This document shows, piece by piece, positions 9,002 through 18,118 of a stretch of DNA of 64,000 nucleotides. The position numbers and the translations under genes are program-made. The stretch is from assembly GCA_902471875.1 (NCBI GenBank), contig CABRLN010000002.1:1-64000 (forward strand), in the 5' to 3' direction. The notes below the pieces were generated by a model, which searched no databases, was not told the DNA's origin, and worked only from the letters and a program-made list of their open reading frames with translations. Origin of the DNA: an uncultured Clostridium sp. (lineage in GTDB: Bacteria; Bacillota; Clostridia; Oscillospirales; Acutalibacteraceae). Numbering within the stretch: the stretch's first letter is position 1; the number at the start of each line of letters is the position of its first letter.

Positions 9002-10630
9002 ATGAAGATAACAAAAAATATTATTTCTACAGTTTTAATTTCAGCAATACTTTTGAGCAGCAGTTCAATATTATCAGTTGGGGCGTCTGCTAATAACAAT
9101 ATTGTCACTACAGCTTCAACCGAATCTGCAGCTAAAATTGCGACAGAATTAACAACAGAATATGTTGATGAAAATTATGAAGCAACCCAATCAACAGAGA
9201 CAGAAACTGATGTTGTTTTAAATGCTAAACCTAAAGCTATAACAAAAGCTTCTAGTAAGTCGGTTGTTGCAAAAGGTATTATTAAACTTTCAAAGGCTAA
9301 ACTTACTGTAGGTGTGAATGAAAGTGTAAAGCTTACTCCTACGATTATTGACACTGATAATATTAGTCAAAATATTGAATGGACATCAACAGATAAATCT
9401 GTTATTTCTGTTGATGCCAATGGTACAATAACGGCAAAAAAATCAGGTACAGCTATTGTTACAGCTAAGTTAGAAAATGGAAGCTTTGATATCTGTGAGG
9501 TAACTGTAAAAAATGCACCAACTTCTGTTTCTCTTAATAAAACAAGTCTTACCTTAGGTATTGGAGAAACCTATGATTTAAATTCATCTTTACCAAGCGG
9601 CTGCGGTGCTTACAGTATTAAGTACTCTTCACAAAACACAAGCGTCGCTTCTGTAAAGGCAGCAGGAGGCTTAGTTACTGCTAAAGCGGTTGGTACAACA
9701 ACAGTTAAGGCAAAAACATATAATGGTAAGTACGTTACCTGTAAGATTACAGTAAAAAAGGCTCCAACAAAAGTATCTTTAAATAAAACAAGCTTAACTC
9801 TTGGTATTGGAGAAACTTACGATTTAAATTCATCTTTACCAAGCGGTACAGCCGCCCACAGTATTGTTTATACTTCTAATAATTCGGCAGTAGCTTCGGT
9901 AAAAGCAGCAGGAGGTCTTGTAACAGCTAAAAAAGTTGGTACAGCAACAATTACAGCAAAAACATACAATGGAAAAACAGTAACTTGTAAAATAACAGTA
10001 AAAAATGAACCTGCATCTGTTTCTCTTAATAAGTCAAAGCTTTCTCTTAATCCAAGCGGTTCATTCGACCTTAACTCATCTTTAACAAAAAATTCAGCAT
10101 CGCACAGTATAGTTTATTCATCAAGCAATCCGTCTGTTGCAACAGTAAAAGCAGCAGGGGGAATTGTAACAGCAAAAAAAGCCGGTACAGCAACAATTAC
10201 AGCAAAAACATTTAACGGAAAAACCGCTAAATGTACTGTAACAGTTACAAAAGGTTATACCGACGATGATTTATATTGTCTGGCTGCAGTGATATGGCAA
10301 GAGGCAGGTGCAACATATTGTAGTGACAGATTACAGCTGTTGGTTGCAAATGTTGTTATGAATCATGTAAAATCACCTTACTTCCCAAATACTATTAGAG
10401 GAGTTATTACCAGAAAGGGTGCATATGGTTTAATGTATTGGAATGGAGTTTCAATACCGAAAGCCAATGACCCAATTACAAAAGCGGCTATTGACAGGTG
10501 TTACTCAAATGCAAAAAAAATTCTGAACGGTTACAGAATTTTACCTGAAAATGTAATTTATCAAGCAGGATTTGTTCAGGGTTCGGGTGTTTATACCTAT
10601 GAAGAGGGAATGTATTTCTGCTATATGTAA
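9002..10630 (+). CDS. Secreted Ig-like protein with SleB/CwlJ hydrolase domain
   Basis: A 542-residue exported protein. Residues 1-30 form a signal peptide ending near VGASA, followed by a Thr/Glu-rich linker (31-90). Four group-2 bacterial Ig-like repeats lie at about 92-170, 173-252, 254-334 and 336-416; repeats two to four share nearly identical segments such as AAGG(L/I)VTAK. The C terminus (about 420-542) is a hydrolase_2 (SleB/CwlJ-like) domain with IWQEAG, the usual catalytic Glu context, and NVVMNHV. SleB domains cut peptidoglycan; with this signal and promoter the protein is more likely a vegetative wall hydrolase than a spore-cortex enzyme. The best Shine-Dalgarno (8968-8973) is unusually far from the ATG; a small hairpin lies between them. 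Confidence 0.85.
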   Translation: MKITKNIISTVLISAILLSSSSILSVGASANNNIVTTASTESAAKIATELTTEYVDENYEATQSTETETDVVLNAKPKAITKASSKSVVAKGIIKLSKAKLTVGVNESVKLTPTIIDTDNISQNIEWTSTDKSVISVDANGTITAKKSGTAIVTAKLENGSFDICEVTVKNAPTSVSLNKTSLTLGIGETYDLNSSLPSGCGAYSIKYSSQNTSVASVKAAGGLVTAKAVGTTTVKAKTYNGKYVTCKITVKKAPTKVSLNKTSLTLGIGETYDLNSSLPSGTAAHSIVYTSNNSAVASVKAAGGLVTAKKVGTATITAKTYNGKTVTCKITVKNEPASVSLNKSKLSLNPSGSFDLNSSLTKNSASHSIVYSSSNPSVATVKAAGGIVTAKKAGTATITAKTFNGKTAKCTVTVTKGYTDDDLYCLAAVIWQEAGATYCSDRLQLLVANVVMNHVKSPYFPNTIRGVITRKGAYGLMYWNGVSIPKANDPITKAAIDRCYSNAKKILNGYRILPENVIYQAGFVQGSGVYTYEEGMYFCYM

Positions 10631-10659
10631 TAACAACTTAATACTAATTATATTTTTAG

Positions 10660-10687
10660 AACAGCACATTAATTAAAATGTGCTGTT
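10660..10687 (+). terminator. Hairpin after the Ig/SleB gene
   Basis: Eleven-bp perfect arms 10660-10670 and 10677-10687 with a 6-nt loop, 30 bases after the stop codon. No clear T run follows, so termination may be weak. Confidence 0.5.
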
Positions 10688-10722
10688 ACTCTTATACGTA
10701 ACAAAAGTTAAATAAATGTAAC

Positions 10723-10751
10723 TTGACTTAGAAATGTGACTGTGTTATTAT
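10723..10751 (+). promoter_or_regulatory. SigA-type promoter of the thrS leader
   Basis: TTGACT at 10723-10728, 17 bases, TATTAT at 10746-10751. It would start the T-box transcript near 10758. Confidence 0.75.
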
Positions 10752-10757
10752 AAAATA

Positions 10758-10995
10758 AAAATAAGTTAAAAGCTATGAGAAGGACAATATTTGTAATTAT
10801 GTTATTCACAGAGAGTACCTTGTATGCTGTAATAGGTATATTAACTTTTGCAAATTACCACCTTTGAGCAATATACCGTATTTAAGGTATATCGGTGAAC
10901 ACCGTTACATGTGTTTAAAGGGCATAACATTAGTTGTGCTGAATTTGGGTGGAACCACGAGTAGATACCTCGTCCCATTTGGGATGAGGTTTTTT
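10758..10995 (+). ncRNA. T-box leader controlling thrS
   Basis: The 5' leader of thrS is a tRNA-sensing T-box riboswitch. An AGAGAGTA stem-I motif lies at about 10810, and the conserved T-box sequence TGGGTGGAACCACG is at 10946-10959. An intrinsic terminator follows (arms 10967-10976 and 10981-10990, loop ATTT, T run to 10995). ACC triplets at 10857-10859 and 10860-10862 are the likely threonine specifier. Uncharged tRNA-Thr would stabilise the antiterminator and allow thrS expression. The T-box, terminator and gene identity agree; the exact specifier is inferred. Confidence 0.92.
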
Positions 10996-11024
10996 ATTTA
11001 TAATTAAAGAAAGGATTGAAAACA

Positions 11025-12974
11025 ATGATAAGTGTTGAGCTTAAAAATGGTACGGTAAAGGAGTTTGAAAACGGCACTACTGCTGCAGATGTTGCAAAAT
11101 CGCTTGGCGGCGGAATTTATAAAAAAGCCTGTGTTTGTAAAATAAACGGGGAAGTAAAAGACTTAAGAACTGTTTTGGATAGTGATAGTAAATGTACTGT
11201 TGAAATACTGACCTTTGACGAACTTGAGGGAAAGAAGGCTTTTTGGCACACAGCTTCTCATATTTTGGCTCAGGCTGTTAAAAGACTGTATCCGCACGCA
11301 AAAATTGCCATTGGGCCTGCTATAGACAATGGTTTTTATTATGACTTTCAAGTTGAAAATCCATTCTCTGCTGAGGATTTAGAAAAAATAGAAAAAGAGA
11401 TTAAAGCTATTGTCAAAAGCGGCATTGCTATTGAAAGGTTTGAATTATCACCTGATGAGGCAGTTAAAATGCTGAATGATATGAATGAACCTTACAAGGT
11501 AGAACTTGCACAAGAGCATGCCTCTAAGGGAGAACCAATAAGCTTTTACAAGCAGGATGATTTTACAGACCTTTGTGCAGGTCCGCACTTGATGTCTGTA
11601 AGTGCTGTTAAAGCAGTGAAACTGTTAAATTGTACAGGTGCCTATTGGCGTGGTGACAGTAATAATCAGCAGCTATGCCGTGTATATGGAACAGCTTTTC
11701 CTAAAGCTTCTATGCTTGAAGAGTATTTAAAACAAAGAGAAGAAGCTATTGCCCGTGACCACAATAAGTTGGGTAGAGAGCTTGAGTTGTTTACAACTTC
11801 AGAGGTTATTGGTCAAGGCTTGCCTATTTTACTGCCAAAGGGTGCAAGAATAATTCAGTTGTTACAGCGTTTTGTTGAGGATGAAGAGCAAAAGCGTGGT
11901 TGGCAGCTTACAAAAACACCTTTTATGGCAAAAAGTGATTTGTACAAAATTTCTGGCCACTGGGATCATTACCAGGACGGAATGTTTGTTTTGGGTGACG
12001 AGGAAAAGGATAAAGAAGTTTTTGCACTTCGTCCAATGACGTGCCCTTTTCAGTATCAGGCATATTTAAACAGGGGGCGTTCTTACAGAGATTTGCCTTT
12101 AAGATATAATGAGACCTCTACACTGTTCAGAAATGAAGCCAGCGGCGAAATGCACGGCTTAATTCGTGTTCGTCAGTTTACACTTTCAGAAGGTCATCTT
12201 ATGTGTACACCTGAACAGCTTGAAGACGAATTTAAAGGTTGTTTGGAACTGGCTATTTATATGCTTAAAACACTCGGTTTATATGAGGATGTTTCGTATA
12301 GATTTTCACAATGGGACCCTAATGACCGAAAAAAATATATTGGTACTCCTGAGCAGTGGGATGAAGCACAGGACATGATGAAGAAAATTCTTGACCACCT
12401 TGAAATTCCATATGTTGTAGGTATTGGCGAAGCTGCTTTTTACGGTCCTAAACTTGACATTCAAATTAAAAATGTTTATGGCAAAGAGGATACACTTATC
12501 ACCATTCAAATTGACCAAATGCTTTCAGAAAAATTTGGTATGGAATATGTTGACAAAGACGGTGTTAAAAAACATCCTTGCATTATTCACAGATCTTCCA
12601 TTGGTTGTTATGAAAGAACACTTGCTTTACTTATTGAAAAATATGCCGGTGCTTTTCCAATGTGGCTTGCACCGGTTCAGGTTAAGCTTTTACCAATAGC
12701 TGACCGTCATATTGATGCATTAAAAGCAATAAAAAGCAAACTTGATGCTGTAGGTATGCGTTGTGAAATTGATACAAGAAGTGAAAAAATCGGATATAAA
12801 ATTAGAGAAGCACAGCTTGAGAAAGTACCTTATATGATTTTAATGGGTGATAAAGACATCGAAAGCAATACAATTTCTGTTCGTTCAAGAAAACAAGGCG
12901 ATTTAGGTGCTTTTACAGTGGAGCAATTTATTGAAAAAGCATTGAACGAAATTGAAAACAAGACTATAGAATAA
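11025..12974 (+). CDS. thrS: Threonyl-tRNA synthetase
   Basis: A 649-residue class II synthetase that charges tRNA-Thr. Order: TGS domain (1-62), editing domain with HTASHILAQA near residue 70 and the CAGPH segment near 185, catalytic core with RPMTCPFQYQ near 338 and motif 3 near 525, and the anticodon-binding domain from about 550. An upstream in-frame TTG at 11016 touches the ribosome binding site, while the ATG at 11025 is 9 bases from AAAGGA and is preferred. Expression is controlled by the T-box just upstream. Confidence 0.97.
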   Translation: MISVELKNGTVKEFENGTTAADVAKSLGGGIYKKACVCKINGEVKDLRTVLDSDSKCTVEILTFDELEGKKAFWHTASHILAQAVKRLYPHAKIAIGPAIDNGFYYDFQVENPFSAEDLEKIEKEIKAIVKSGIAIERFELSPDEAVKMLNDMNEPYKVELAQEHASKGEPISFYKQDDFTDLCAGPHLMSVSAVKAVKLLNCTGAYWRGDSNNQQLCRVYGTAFPKASMLEEYLKQREEAIARDHNKLGRELELFTTSEVIGQGLPILLPKGARIIQLLQRFVEDEEQKRGWQLTKTPFMAKSDLYKISGHWDHYQDGMFVLGDEEKDKEVFALRPMTCPFQYQAYLNRGRSYRDLPLRYNETSTLFRNEASGEMHGLIRVRQFTLSEGHLMCTPEQLEDEFKGCLELAIYMLKTLGLYEDVSYRFSQWDPNDRKKYIGTPEQWDEAQDMMKKILDHLEIPYVVGIGEAAFYGPKLDIQIKNVYGKEDTLITIQIDQMLSEKFGMEYVDKDGVKKHPCIIHRSSIGCYERTLALLIEKYAGAFPMWLAPVQVKLLPIADRHIDALKAIKSKLDAVGMRCEIDTRSEKIGYKIREAQLEKVPYMILMGDKDIESNTISVRSRKQGDLGAFTVEQFIEKALNEIENKTIE

Positions 12975-13027
12975 CAACTACACATTATTTATGTAATTTC
13001 TAAATAATGTTGGAAAAGGGGTGCGTT

Positions 13028-13558
13028 ATGTCTGATGTTACCAGAAAGGTTATCACCTTTATTATAATTATGCTTGTTGCTATTGCGGCTATTGTAGGAT
13101 GTGTATATGTTTTTACAGAGTTTAGTCACGAAAGCAGTAGAGAAAAAAGTATTTCAGTAATTACTTCAGACCTTTCAGCGGCACAAATTAATAAAGAAGT
13201 GATAGAAAAAATGGGTTACGAAGGCATAAGCGAGCTGGACAGTGGTGATATTTCGGGGCATATTGATGTACCCAAGGATAATGTTACACAGTCATCAATT
13301 TATATATCCGACTCAAGTTCATCCGCTACAGAGCTTGCCTGTTTTAAATTGAAGAATCCTGATGATAATTCAGCAATTTTAGAGGCTATTTCCATCCATA
13401 TTTCTTCTAAGCTGAAAGGATTTAGCCAAAGTCCGAAGGAAAGTGAATTAATTAAAAATTATGTTACAGAAACATCTAACGGTTATGTTTTTATGGTGAT
13501 TTCAGATAATGCTGATGCTACAGCAAAAACGTTCAGAGATGTAGTTGAAAATGATTAA
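13028..13558 (+). CDS. DUF4358-like membrane-anchored protein
   Basis: A 176-residue protein with an N-terminal membrane anchor (about residues 7-30) and an extracytoplasmic domain. The pattern of short beta segments around SIYISDSSSSATELACFKLKN and a final YVFMVISDNADATAKTFRD resembles DUF4358, a clostridial family of small surface proteins without a known role. An ATG at 13007 is in frame, but the ATG at 13028 has AAAGGGG at the right distance. It follows thrS by about 50 bases. Membership is judged by eye, so moderate confidence. Confidence 0.65.
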   Translation: MSDVTRKVITFIIIMLVAIAAIVGCVYVFTEFSHESSREKSISVITSDLSAAQINKEVIEKMGYEGISELDSGDISGHIDVPKDNVTQSSIYISDSSSSATELACFKLKNPDDNSAILEAISIHISSKLKGFSQSPKESELIKNYVTETSNGYVFMVISDNADATAKTFRDVVEND

Positions 13559-13595
13559 TAATTTAAAGTTGCTGTTTCTCACAAAAACTTTTATA

Positions 13596-13641
13596 AAAAA
13601 CAGCTGTACGCTATTATATGCTTTAGTGTACAGCTGTTTTT
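13596..13641. terminator. Bidirectional terminator, DUF4358 gene/comF
   Basis: Fourteen-bp perfect arms 13596-13609 and 13628-13641 with A-rich and T-rich flanks, between convergent genes. It can serve both strands. Confidence 0.85.
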
Positions 13642-13705
13642 ATTTATTACTGTGTATATTTATTATAAATCATAAATTAAGCTTAACTAGAATCTTAATA
13701 ATCTT

Positions 13706-14383
13706 CTAGCTGTTTTCAGGTAAAACAGTTACGTATGTTGTACAAAGTACATTTTCAGCTCCACCAGCATATAAAGCTTTGGTGCATTCGCTTAATGTGG
13801 CGCCTGTTGTTATAATATCGTCAACTAACAGTATGTTTTTATTATGTAGGTTGTTAAATTTATAGTTGTAGAAAAATACACTTTTAACATTGCTTTTACG
13901 TTTTTTTCGGGGCAATAAATGTTGTGTTTCATTTTCTTTAATTTTAATTAACAAAGGCTTGCATTTTATATTAAGCTGCATTGCAATATATTTTGCCAAT
14001 AACTGTGACTGGTTATATCCACGCTTGTATTTCTTTTTCTTGGTTGTAGGTACATAAGTAATAAAATCTATATTTCCAATTTCATCAAGCTGATTTTTAA
14101 AAGCTTTATTAATAGCACTAACCATTGGAACAGCCATTTGCTCTGCATATTCTGGGCATTTGTTAAATTTCAAATTATAAACAGCATATTTATAAACTCC
14201 GTCATATCTAAAGGGCGATACATTTGTGCTGTTTATAAGCTTTGTTATTATGTTTTCCTGCTGCAAATTCTTCTTGCACTTGTCACAAGCATAAGCGTCT
14301 ATGGATATAATATCACCACAATAAGGACAACGGCAAGGGAATATGGTATTATATATTTTATTCAGCATAGAATTTATGTTCAT
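13706..14383 (-). CDS. comF: ComF family phosphoribosyltransferase-like protein
   Basis: A 225-residue ComF-family protein. The N terminus has a four-Cys zinc-binding pair, PCRCPYCGD and ACDKCKK, and the C terminus has the PRPP-binding loop LLVDDIITTGAT. In Bacillus ComFC supports DNA uptake. It follows recD2 on the minus strand: the recD2 TAA is one base before the ATG at 14383. A TTG nine bases upstream (14392) would make an overlapping start, but the ATG gives the usual family N terminus. The pairing with a RecD2 helicase suggests a shared DNA-metabolism role. Substrate unknown. Confidence 0.85.
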   Translation of the reverse strand: MNINSMLNKIYNTIFPCRCPYCGDIISIDAYACDKCKKNLQQENIITKLINSTNVSPFRYDGVYKYAVYNLKFNKCPEYAEQMAVPMVSAINKAFKNQLDEIGNIDFITYVPTTKKKKYKRGYNQSQLLAKYIAMQLNIKCKPLLIKIKENETQHLLPRKKRKSNVKSVFFYNYKFNNLHNKNILLVDDIITTGATLSECTKALYAGGAENVLCTTYVTVLPENS

Positions 14384-14384
14384 A

Positions 14385-16595
14385 TTACTCAACTTCTCTT
14401 ATAATAAAATCTTTTAACCCGGAGTAACGCAGAGTTTTCTTGTTGTTTTCAACCATTCTGTAAAGAGTATTGTTGCTGCCAACAATAATTAACAGCTTCT
14501 TAGCTCTTGTAACAGCTGTATATAACAGATTCCTGTAAACTAGTTGCGGAGGGTTGTTGTACAACGGAATAATAACTGCGTTAAATTCACTACCCTGACT
14601 TTTATGTACCGTTACGGCATAAGCAAGCTCAAGGTCAGCGGCACTTTCAGCATCATAAACTGCAACACGGTCATCAAAGGTAACCTGCAGGGAAGATGGG
14701 TTATTGGTAACGGAGGTTAAAATGCCAATATCACCATTAAATACACCTTCTCCGTTTTCTCCGTTATCCTTTGTCCATGGTATATTGTAATTGTTTTTAT
14801 TTTGCATTACTTTATCTCCCATACGCAAAATATTTCCATTAATATTAATTTCACGCTTAAAGGATGCTTTCGGGTTTATACTTTCTTGCAACAGCTTGTT
14901 TATTTCTTGTGTACCAATTTGACCCTTTCGTCCCGGGCAAAGAATTTGAATATCATTAAGAGGTGAAAAATTATAGCTGCGTGGAAGTCGTGTAACAAAC
15001 AATTCTGCTATAGTTGATGTAAGCGAAGAAAGATTTGTGCGGTTCATGAAAAAGAAATCCGCTTTTGTATTGTGTATAATAGGCTGCTCGCCCTTTACAA
15101 TTCTGTGGGCATTTGTAACAATAAGACTTTCCATAGATTGTCTGAAAATCTCGTTAAGCTGAACAACAGGAATTTTGTTTGATGCAATTAGGTCACTTAG
15201 AATATTTCCCGCACCAACACTTGGCAGTTGGTCACTGTCACCAACCATAATCAATCTGCACCCCAACGGTAATGCTCGCATAACACTTTCAAACAATTGA
15301 GAATCTACCATTGACAATTCGTCAATAACCAAAGCGTCGCATTCAAGTGCATTTTTTTCGTTACGCATAAAAACAGGCTGGTCTTGCTTGTTCCAAGTAA
15401 CTTCAAGTAATCTGTGTATGGTTTTGGCCTCACAACCTGTAAGCTGTGACATTCGTTGTGCAGCACGTCCTGTAGGTGCTGCTAATGCTACGGTTAATCC
15501 ATTATGTTTTAAAATGCTTATTATAGCATTAAGAGTGGTTGTTTTACCTGTACCGGGACCTCCTGTTAAAATAAGCATTCCTTTACTAAGTGCCATTTCT
15601 ATAGCTGTACGTTGAAGCTCAGCATAGGTAATTTTATTTTCTTTTTCAATTTTACTTATAGCATTTTCGATATTATCTATTTTTTCAGCAGGAAATCTTA
15701 ATGCCATAGCTATTCGAGCAGCACTGTAGCTTTCGCAGGAATGCATTTCAGGTAAAAAGATAAACTCTTTTTCTCTAACTATATCTAATATAAGTGCACC
15801 TTCATTTAACATATTGTCAAGAACTGTCTTAGCCTTGTCCTGCGTAATCTGTAAAAATTTACAGCATGCCTCAATTATTTTATTCATTGGCAAACAAGTA
15901 TGACCGTTATTCTGATTGTGATATAATATATGTAAATATCCTGCTCTTATTCTGCAATCATCATCGAACTGCCTGTTTTGGCCAATAGCTATATTATCAG
16001 CAACCTCAAAGGCAATATTAAGTCCCTGATTGCATAGTAAATAAGGGTTTTCTTCTATCATATCCAATATTTTGTTTCCGTATAAATTCCATGCCTTAAT
16101 TGACTGTTGTGACGAAATACCATATTGCGACAGTTGGGTCATAACCTTTCTAACACCAAAAATCTGTTGTAGGCTATGGCTCATAGCTTCTGCCTTGTCT
16201 TTGCTTATACCTTTAATTTCGGTTAGTCTAAAAGGTTCGTTTTCAATAACTTCAAGTGTTTTTTCACCAAAAGTTTCAACAAGCTTTTTAGCGGTTGACG
16301 GTCCTATACCTTTTATTGCACGAGAGGATAAATATTTAAGAATGGCAGCAGAAGTTGACGGAACAGTTCTTTCACAAACCTCAAAAGTAAACTGTTCGCC
16401 ATAGGTGGGATGTTTTTTATAATTGCCTATCAATTTTACTTCTTCACCTATATTAATTGAAGCTACTATACCAACAGCGGTAATATTTTCATCTCCACTT
16501 AAAATCTCCATAACAGTGTATCCGTTAGCGTCATTTCTAAAAATTATATCTTCAATTTCTCCTGTAAGTTCAAGTAATTGTTTATTATTTGTCAT
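14385..16595 (-). CDS. recD2: ATP-dependent RecD2-type helicase
   Basis: A 736-residue superfamily 1B 5'-3' helicase. It has an N-terminal OB-like region and helix-hairpin-helix segments (about residues 80-190), Walker A GGPGTGKTT near 342-350, Walker B DELSMVD near 425, and the C-terminal UvrD-like motif VTVHKSQGSEF near 675. RecD2 acts without RecBC in mismatch repair and fork maintenance. Length is typical. comF follows immediately, so the two are probably co-transcribed. Confidence 0.95.
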   Translation of the reverse strand: MTNNKQLLELTGEIEDIIFRNDANGYTVMEILSGDENITAVGIVASINIGEEVKLIGNYKKHPTYGEQFTFEVCERTVPSTSAAILKYLSSRAIKGIGPSTAKKLVETFGEKTLEVIENEPFRLTEIKGISKDKAEAMSHSLQQIFGVRKVMTQLSQYGISSQQSIKAWNLYGNKILDMIEENPYLLCNQGLNIAFEVADNIAIGQNRQFDDDCRIRAGYLHILYHNQNNGHTCLPMNKIIEACCKFLQITQDKAKTVLDNMLNEGALILDIVREKEFIFLPEMHSCESYSAARIAMALRFPAEKIDNIENAISKIEKENKITYAELQRTAIEMALSKGMLILTGGPGTGKTTTLNAIISILKHNGLTVALAAPTGRAAQRMSQLTGCEAKTIHRLLEVTWNKQDQPVFMRNEKNALECDALVIDELSMVDSQLFESVMRALPLGCRLIMVGDSDQLPSVGAGNILSDLIASNKIPVVQLNEIFRQSMESLIVTNAHRIVKGEQPIIHNTKADFFFMNRTNLSSLTSTIAELFVTRLPRSYNFSPLNDIQILCPGRKGQIGTQEINKLLQESINPKASFKREININGNILRMGDKVMQNKNNYNIPWTKDNGENGEGVFNGDIGILTSVTNNPSSLQVTFDDRVAVYDAESAADLELAYAVTVHKSQGSEFNAVIIPLYNNPPQLVYRNLLYTAVTRAKKLLIIVGSNNTLYRMVENNKKTLRYSGLKDFIIREVE

Positions 16596-16829
16596 TTTCT
16601 AATGGCTCCGTGTTGTAAATTTATATTTTATAAATATTGCAATATATAACAATTTGTTTTATAATAAATAAGTTAATAAATTGTGGTAGTAATACTAATC
16701 TTAAATAAAACAGTATAAAATTTTTATATTGAAAAAAGAATGTGTTTTGTGTTTAATATATTCGGAAACAGCCAGTCTGTTTTATTTGAAATTAGCATAA
16801 ATATCTTATGTAAAGGAATGAGTATAGTA

Positions 16830-17579
16830 ATGGAATTTTACGCTAACGAAGGAAAAAAATCCGGCGTTGAGGTTAACGGTAAAAAATATATGCGTCACTC
16901 TATAAAAACCCATTTTGTAAAGCAGGGCGAAGATTATATAGAGGTGTTTAAAAAATATGTATCTCCAATATATCAAGAGGGAGATATTGTTTCTACAAGT
17001 GAAAAAATCATTGCACTATGCCAAAACAGAGTAATTAAAAGGGAAGAGCTAAAAATAGGGTTTTGGGCTAAGCTTCTTTCAAAATTTGCATCACATCCCG
17101 ACACGGGTTACGGAGTAGGCGAAACAATTAAAATGCAGTACGCCATACATGAGGCTGGTTTACCAAAGGTTTTGTGGGCAAGCTTTGCCAGTGCAGTTAC
17201 AAAGCTGTTTGGTAAAAAGGGGGTATTTTACGAGATAGTAGGAACCGAAGTAAGCGGTCTTGACGGATTTTATGACAAGGTTTGGGATGAATATGGCGAT
17301 ATTGGTATAAAAATACCTGAAAATCCAAATGGTGTTTGTAACGAACTTAAAGAAAAACTGGGTATGAGCTGTATTATTGTAGACGCCAATGACCTAGGTC
17401 AAGAACTTTTGGGTTGCTCAGATGACCTGCGTTCGTCAATACCTGAAGAAGAATTAATTAAATTTGTTAAAGATAATCCGTCCGGGCAAGGCAAGGAGCT
17501 TACACCTATTATCCTTATAAGACCTGTTGAAAATTTTGAAAAAAATGGTGATACTTTAGCACCTGGAGTTGAAGCATAA
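16830..17579 (+). CDS. CofE-like (F420-0:gamma-glutamyl ligase family) protein
   Basis: A 249-residue member of the PF01996 family, shown by MRHSIKTHFVKQGED, GDIVSTSEKII and VDANDLGQELLG. True CofE adds glutamate to coenzyme F420, but fermentative Clostridia generally lack F420, so this branch probably acts on another substrate. An ORF extends upstream to 16740, yet family members start near MEFYANEGKK; AAAGGA lies 12 bases before the ATG at 16830 and abuts the ATG at 16818. A terminator follows the stop. Family firm, function unknown. Confidence 0.8.
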   Translation: MEFYANEGKKSGVEVNGKKYMRHSIKTHFVKQGEDYIEVFKKYVSPIYQEGDIVSTSEKIIALCQNRVIKREELKIGFWAKLLSKFASHPDTGYGVGETIKMQYAIHEAGLPKVLWASFASAVTKLFGKKGVFYEIVGTEVSGLDGFYDKVWDEYGDIGIKIPENPNGVCNELKEKLGMSCIIVDANDLGQELLGCSDDLRSSIPEEELIKFVKDNPSGQGKELTPIILIRPVENFEKNGDTLAPGVEA

Positions 17580-17625
17580 AATTATAACAATATTATATAT
17601 CATTTTTACATTTTTTACAATATTC

Positions 17626-17655
17626 GGAGCATGCTGTTTTTAAACAGTATGCTCC
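17626..17655. terminator. Bidirectional terminator overlapping the end of the next gene
   Basis: Arms 17626-17639 and 17642-17655 (one G-T pair), with T-rich sequence on both sides. The stop codon of the minus-strand gene (17642-17640) lies in the loop, so its last codons are part of the stem. Confidence 0.8.
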
Positions 17656-18002
17656 TTCTTTTTATCCTTTATAAATATACCGTTAAACGTATTTGTATCC
17701 ATATAGTCTAAAAAGCTGTATTCTGTACACAGCCTTTCAATTATTTCTTTTGTTTCGCTGTTACTGCCGTAATCAACGCAAACAACAGTAGTCCACTTAC
17801 TGTTGCCCATTAAAATAGTTCTTTCTGCTGTGCTACGTACTATTTGTTCAACATTTTCAATTGTGTCATCTATTGGAACAACAACGTAAACGCGTCTATC
17901 ATTTTTATTTTTTAAAATTAGAATAAAAATTGATTTCCATATGTATATCATTCCTGCAACTGAAAGCAAAATAAAGAATAAATCTCTTATATGTTCAAGC
18001 AT
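17640..18002 (-). CDS. Small membrane-anchored protein of unknown function
   Basis: A 120-residue protein I do not recognise. Residues 7-31 form one transmembrane segment followed by KNKNDRR, so the rest (about 85 residues) is probably cytoplasmic. The soluble part has alternating strand and helix character (VYVVVPIDD, WTTVVCVDYGS), like a small glycosyltransferase-A or Rossmann-like half domain, but it is too short to assign. GAGGTGAT precedes the ATG. Its end is inside the shared terminator hairpin. Hypothetical. Confidence 0.65.
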   Translation of the reverse strand: MLEHIRDLFFILLSVAGMIYIWKSIFILILKNKNDRRVYVVVPIDDTIENVEQIVRSTAERTILMGNSKWTTVVCVDYGSNSETKEIIERLCTEYSFLDYMDTNTFNGIFIKDKKKEHTV

Positions 18003-18118
18003 ATTATCACCTCGTTATATTTTATGAAATTGTAAAAAAATGGTGCGAATATAATATGCTTATATACTAAAAATATTATAGACGATAAGTCAATTATATT
18101 TTGAAAGGAAGTATAATC

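Noticed and set aside
9530..10250. Repeated DNA in the Ig/SleB gene as a possible CRISPR or tandem-repeat locus
   Set aside because: The repeats are about 240 bases apart, in frame, and correspond to Ig-like domains.
11016..11024. TTG start for thrS
   Set aside because: It abuts the ribosome binding site; the ATG at 11025 has correct spacing.
15388..15615. Plus-strand ORFs inside recD2 (also 16072-16404)
   Set aside because: They are antisense to a clear RecD2 helicase with all motifs, and have no ribosome binding sites or recognisable product.
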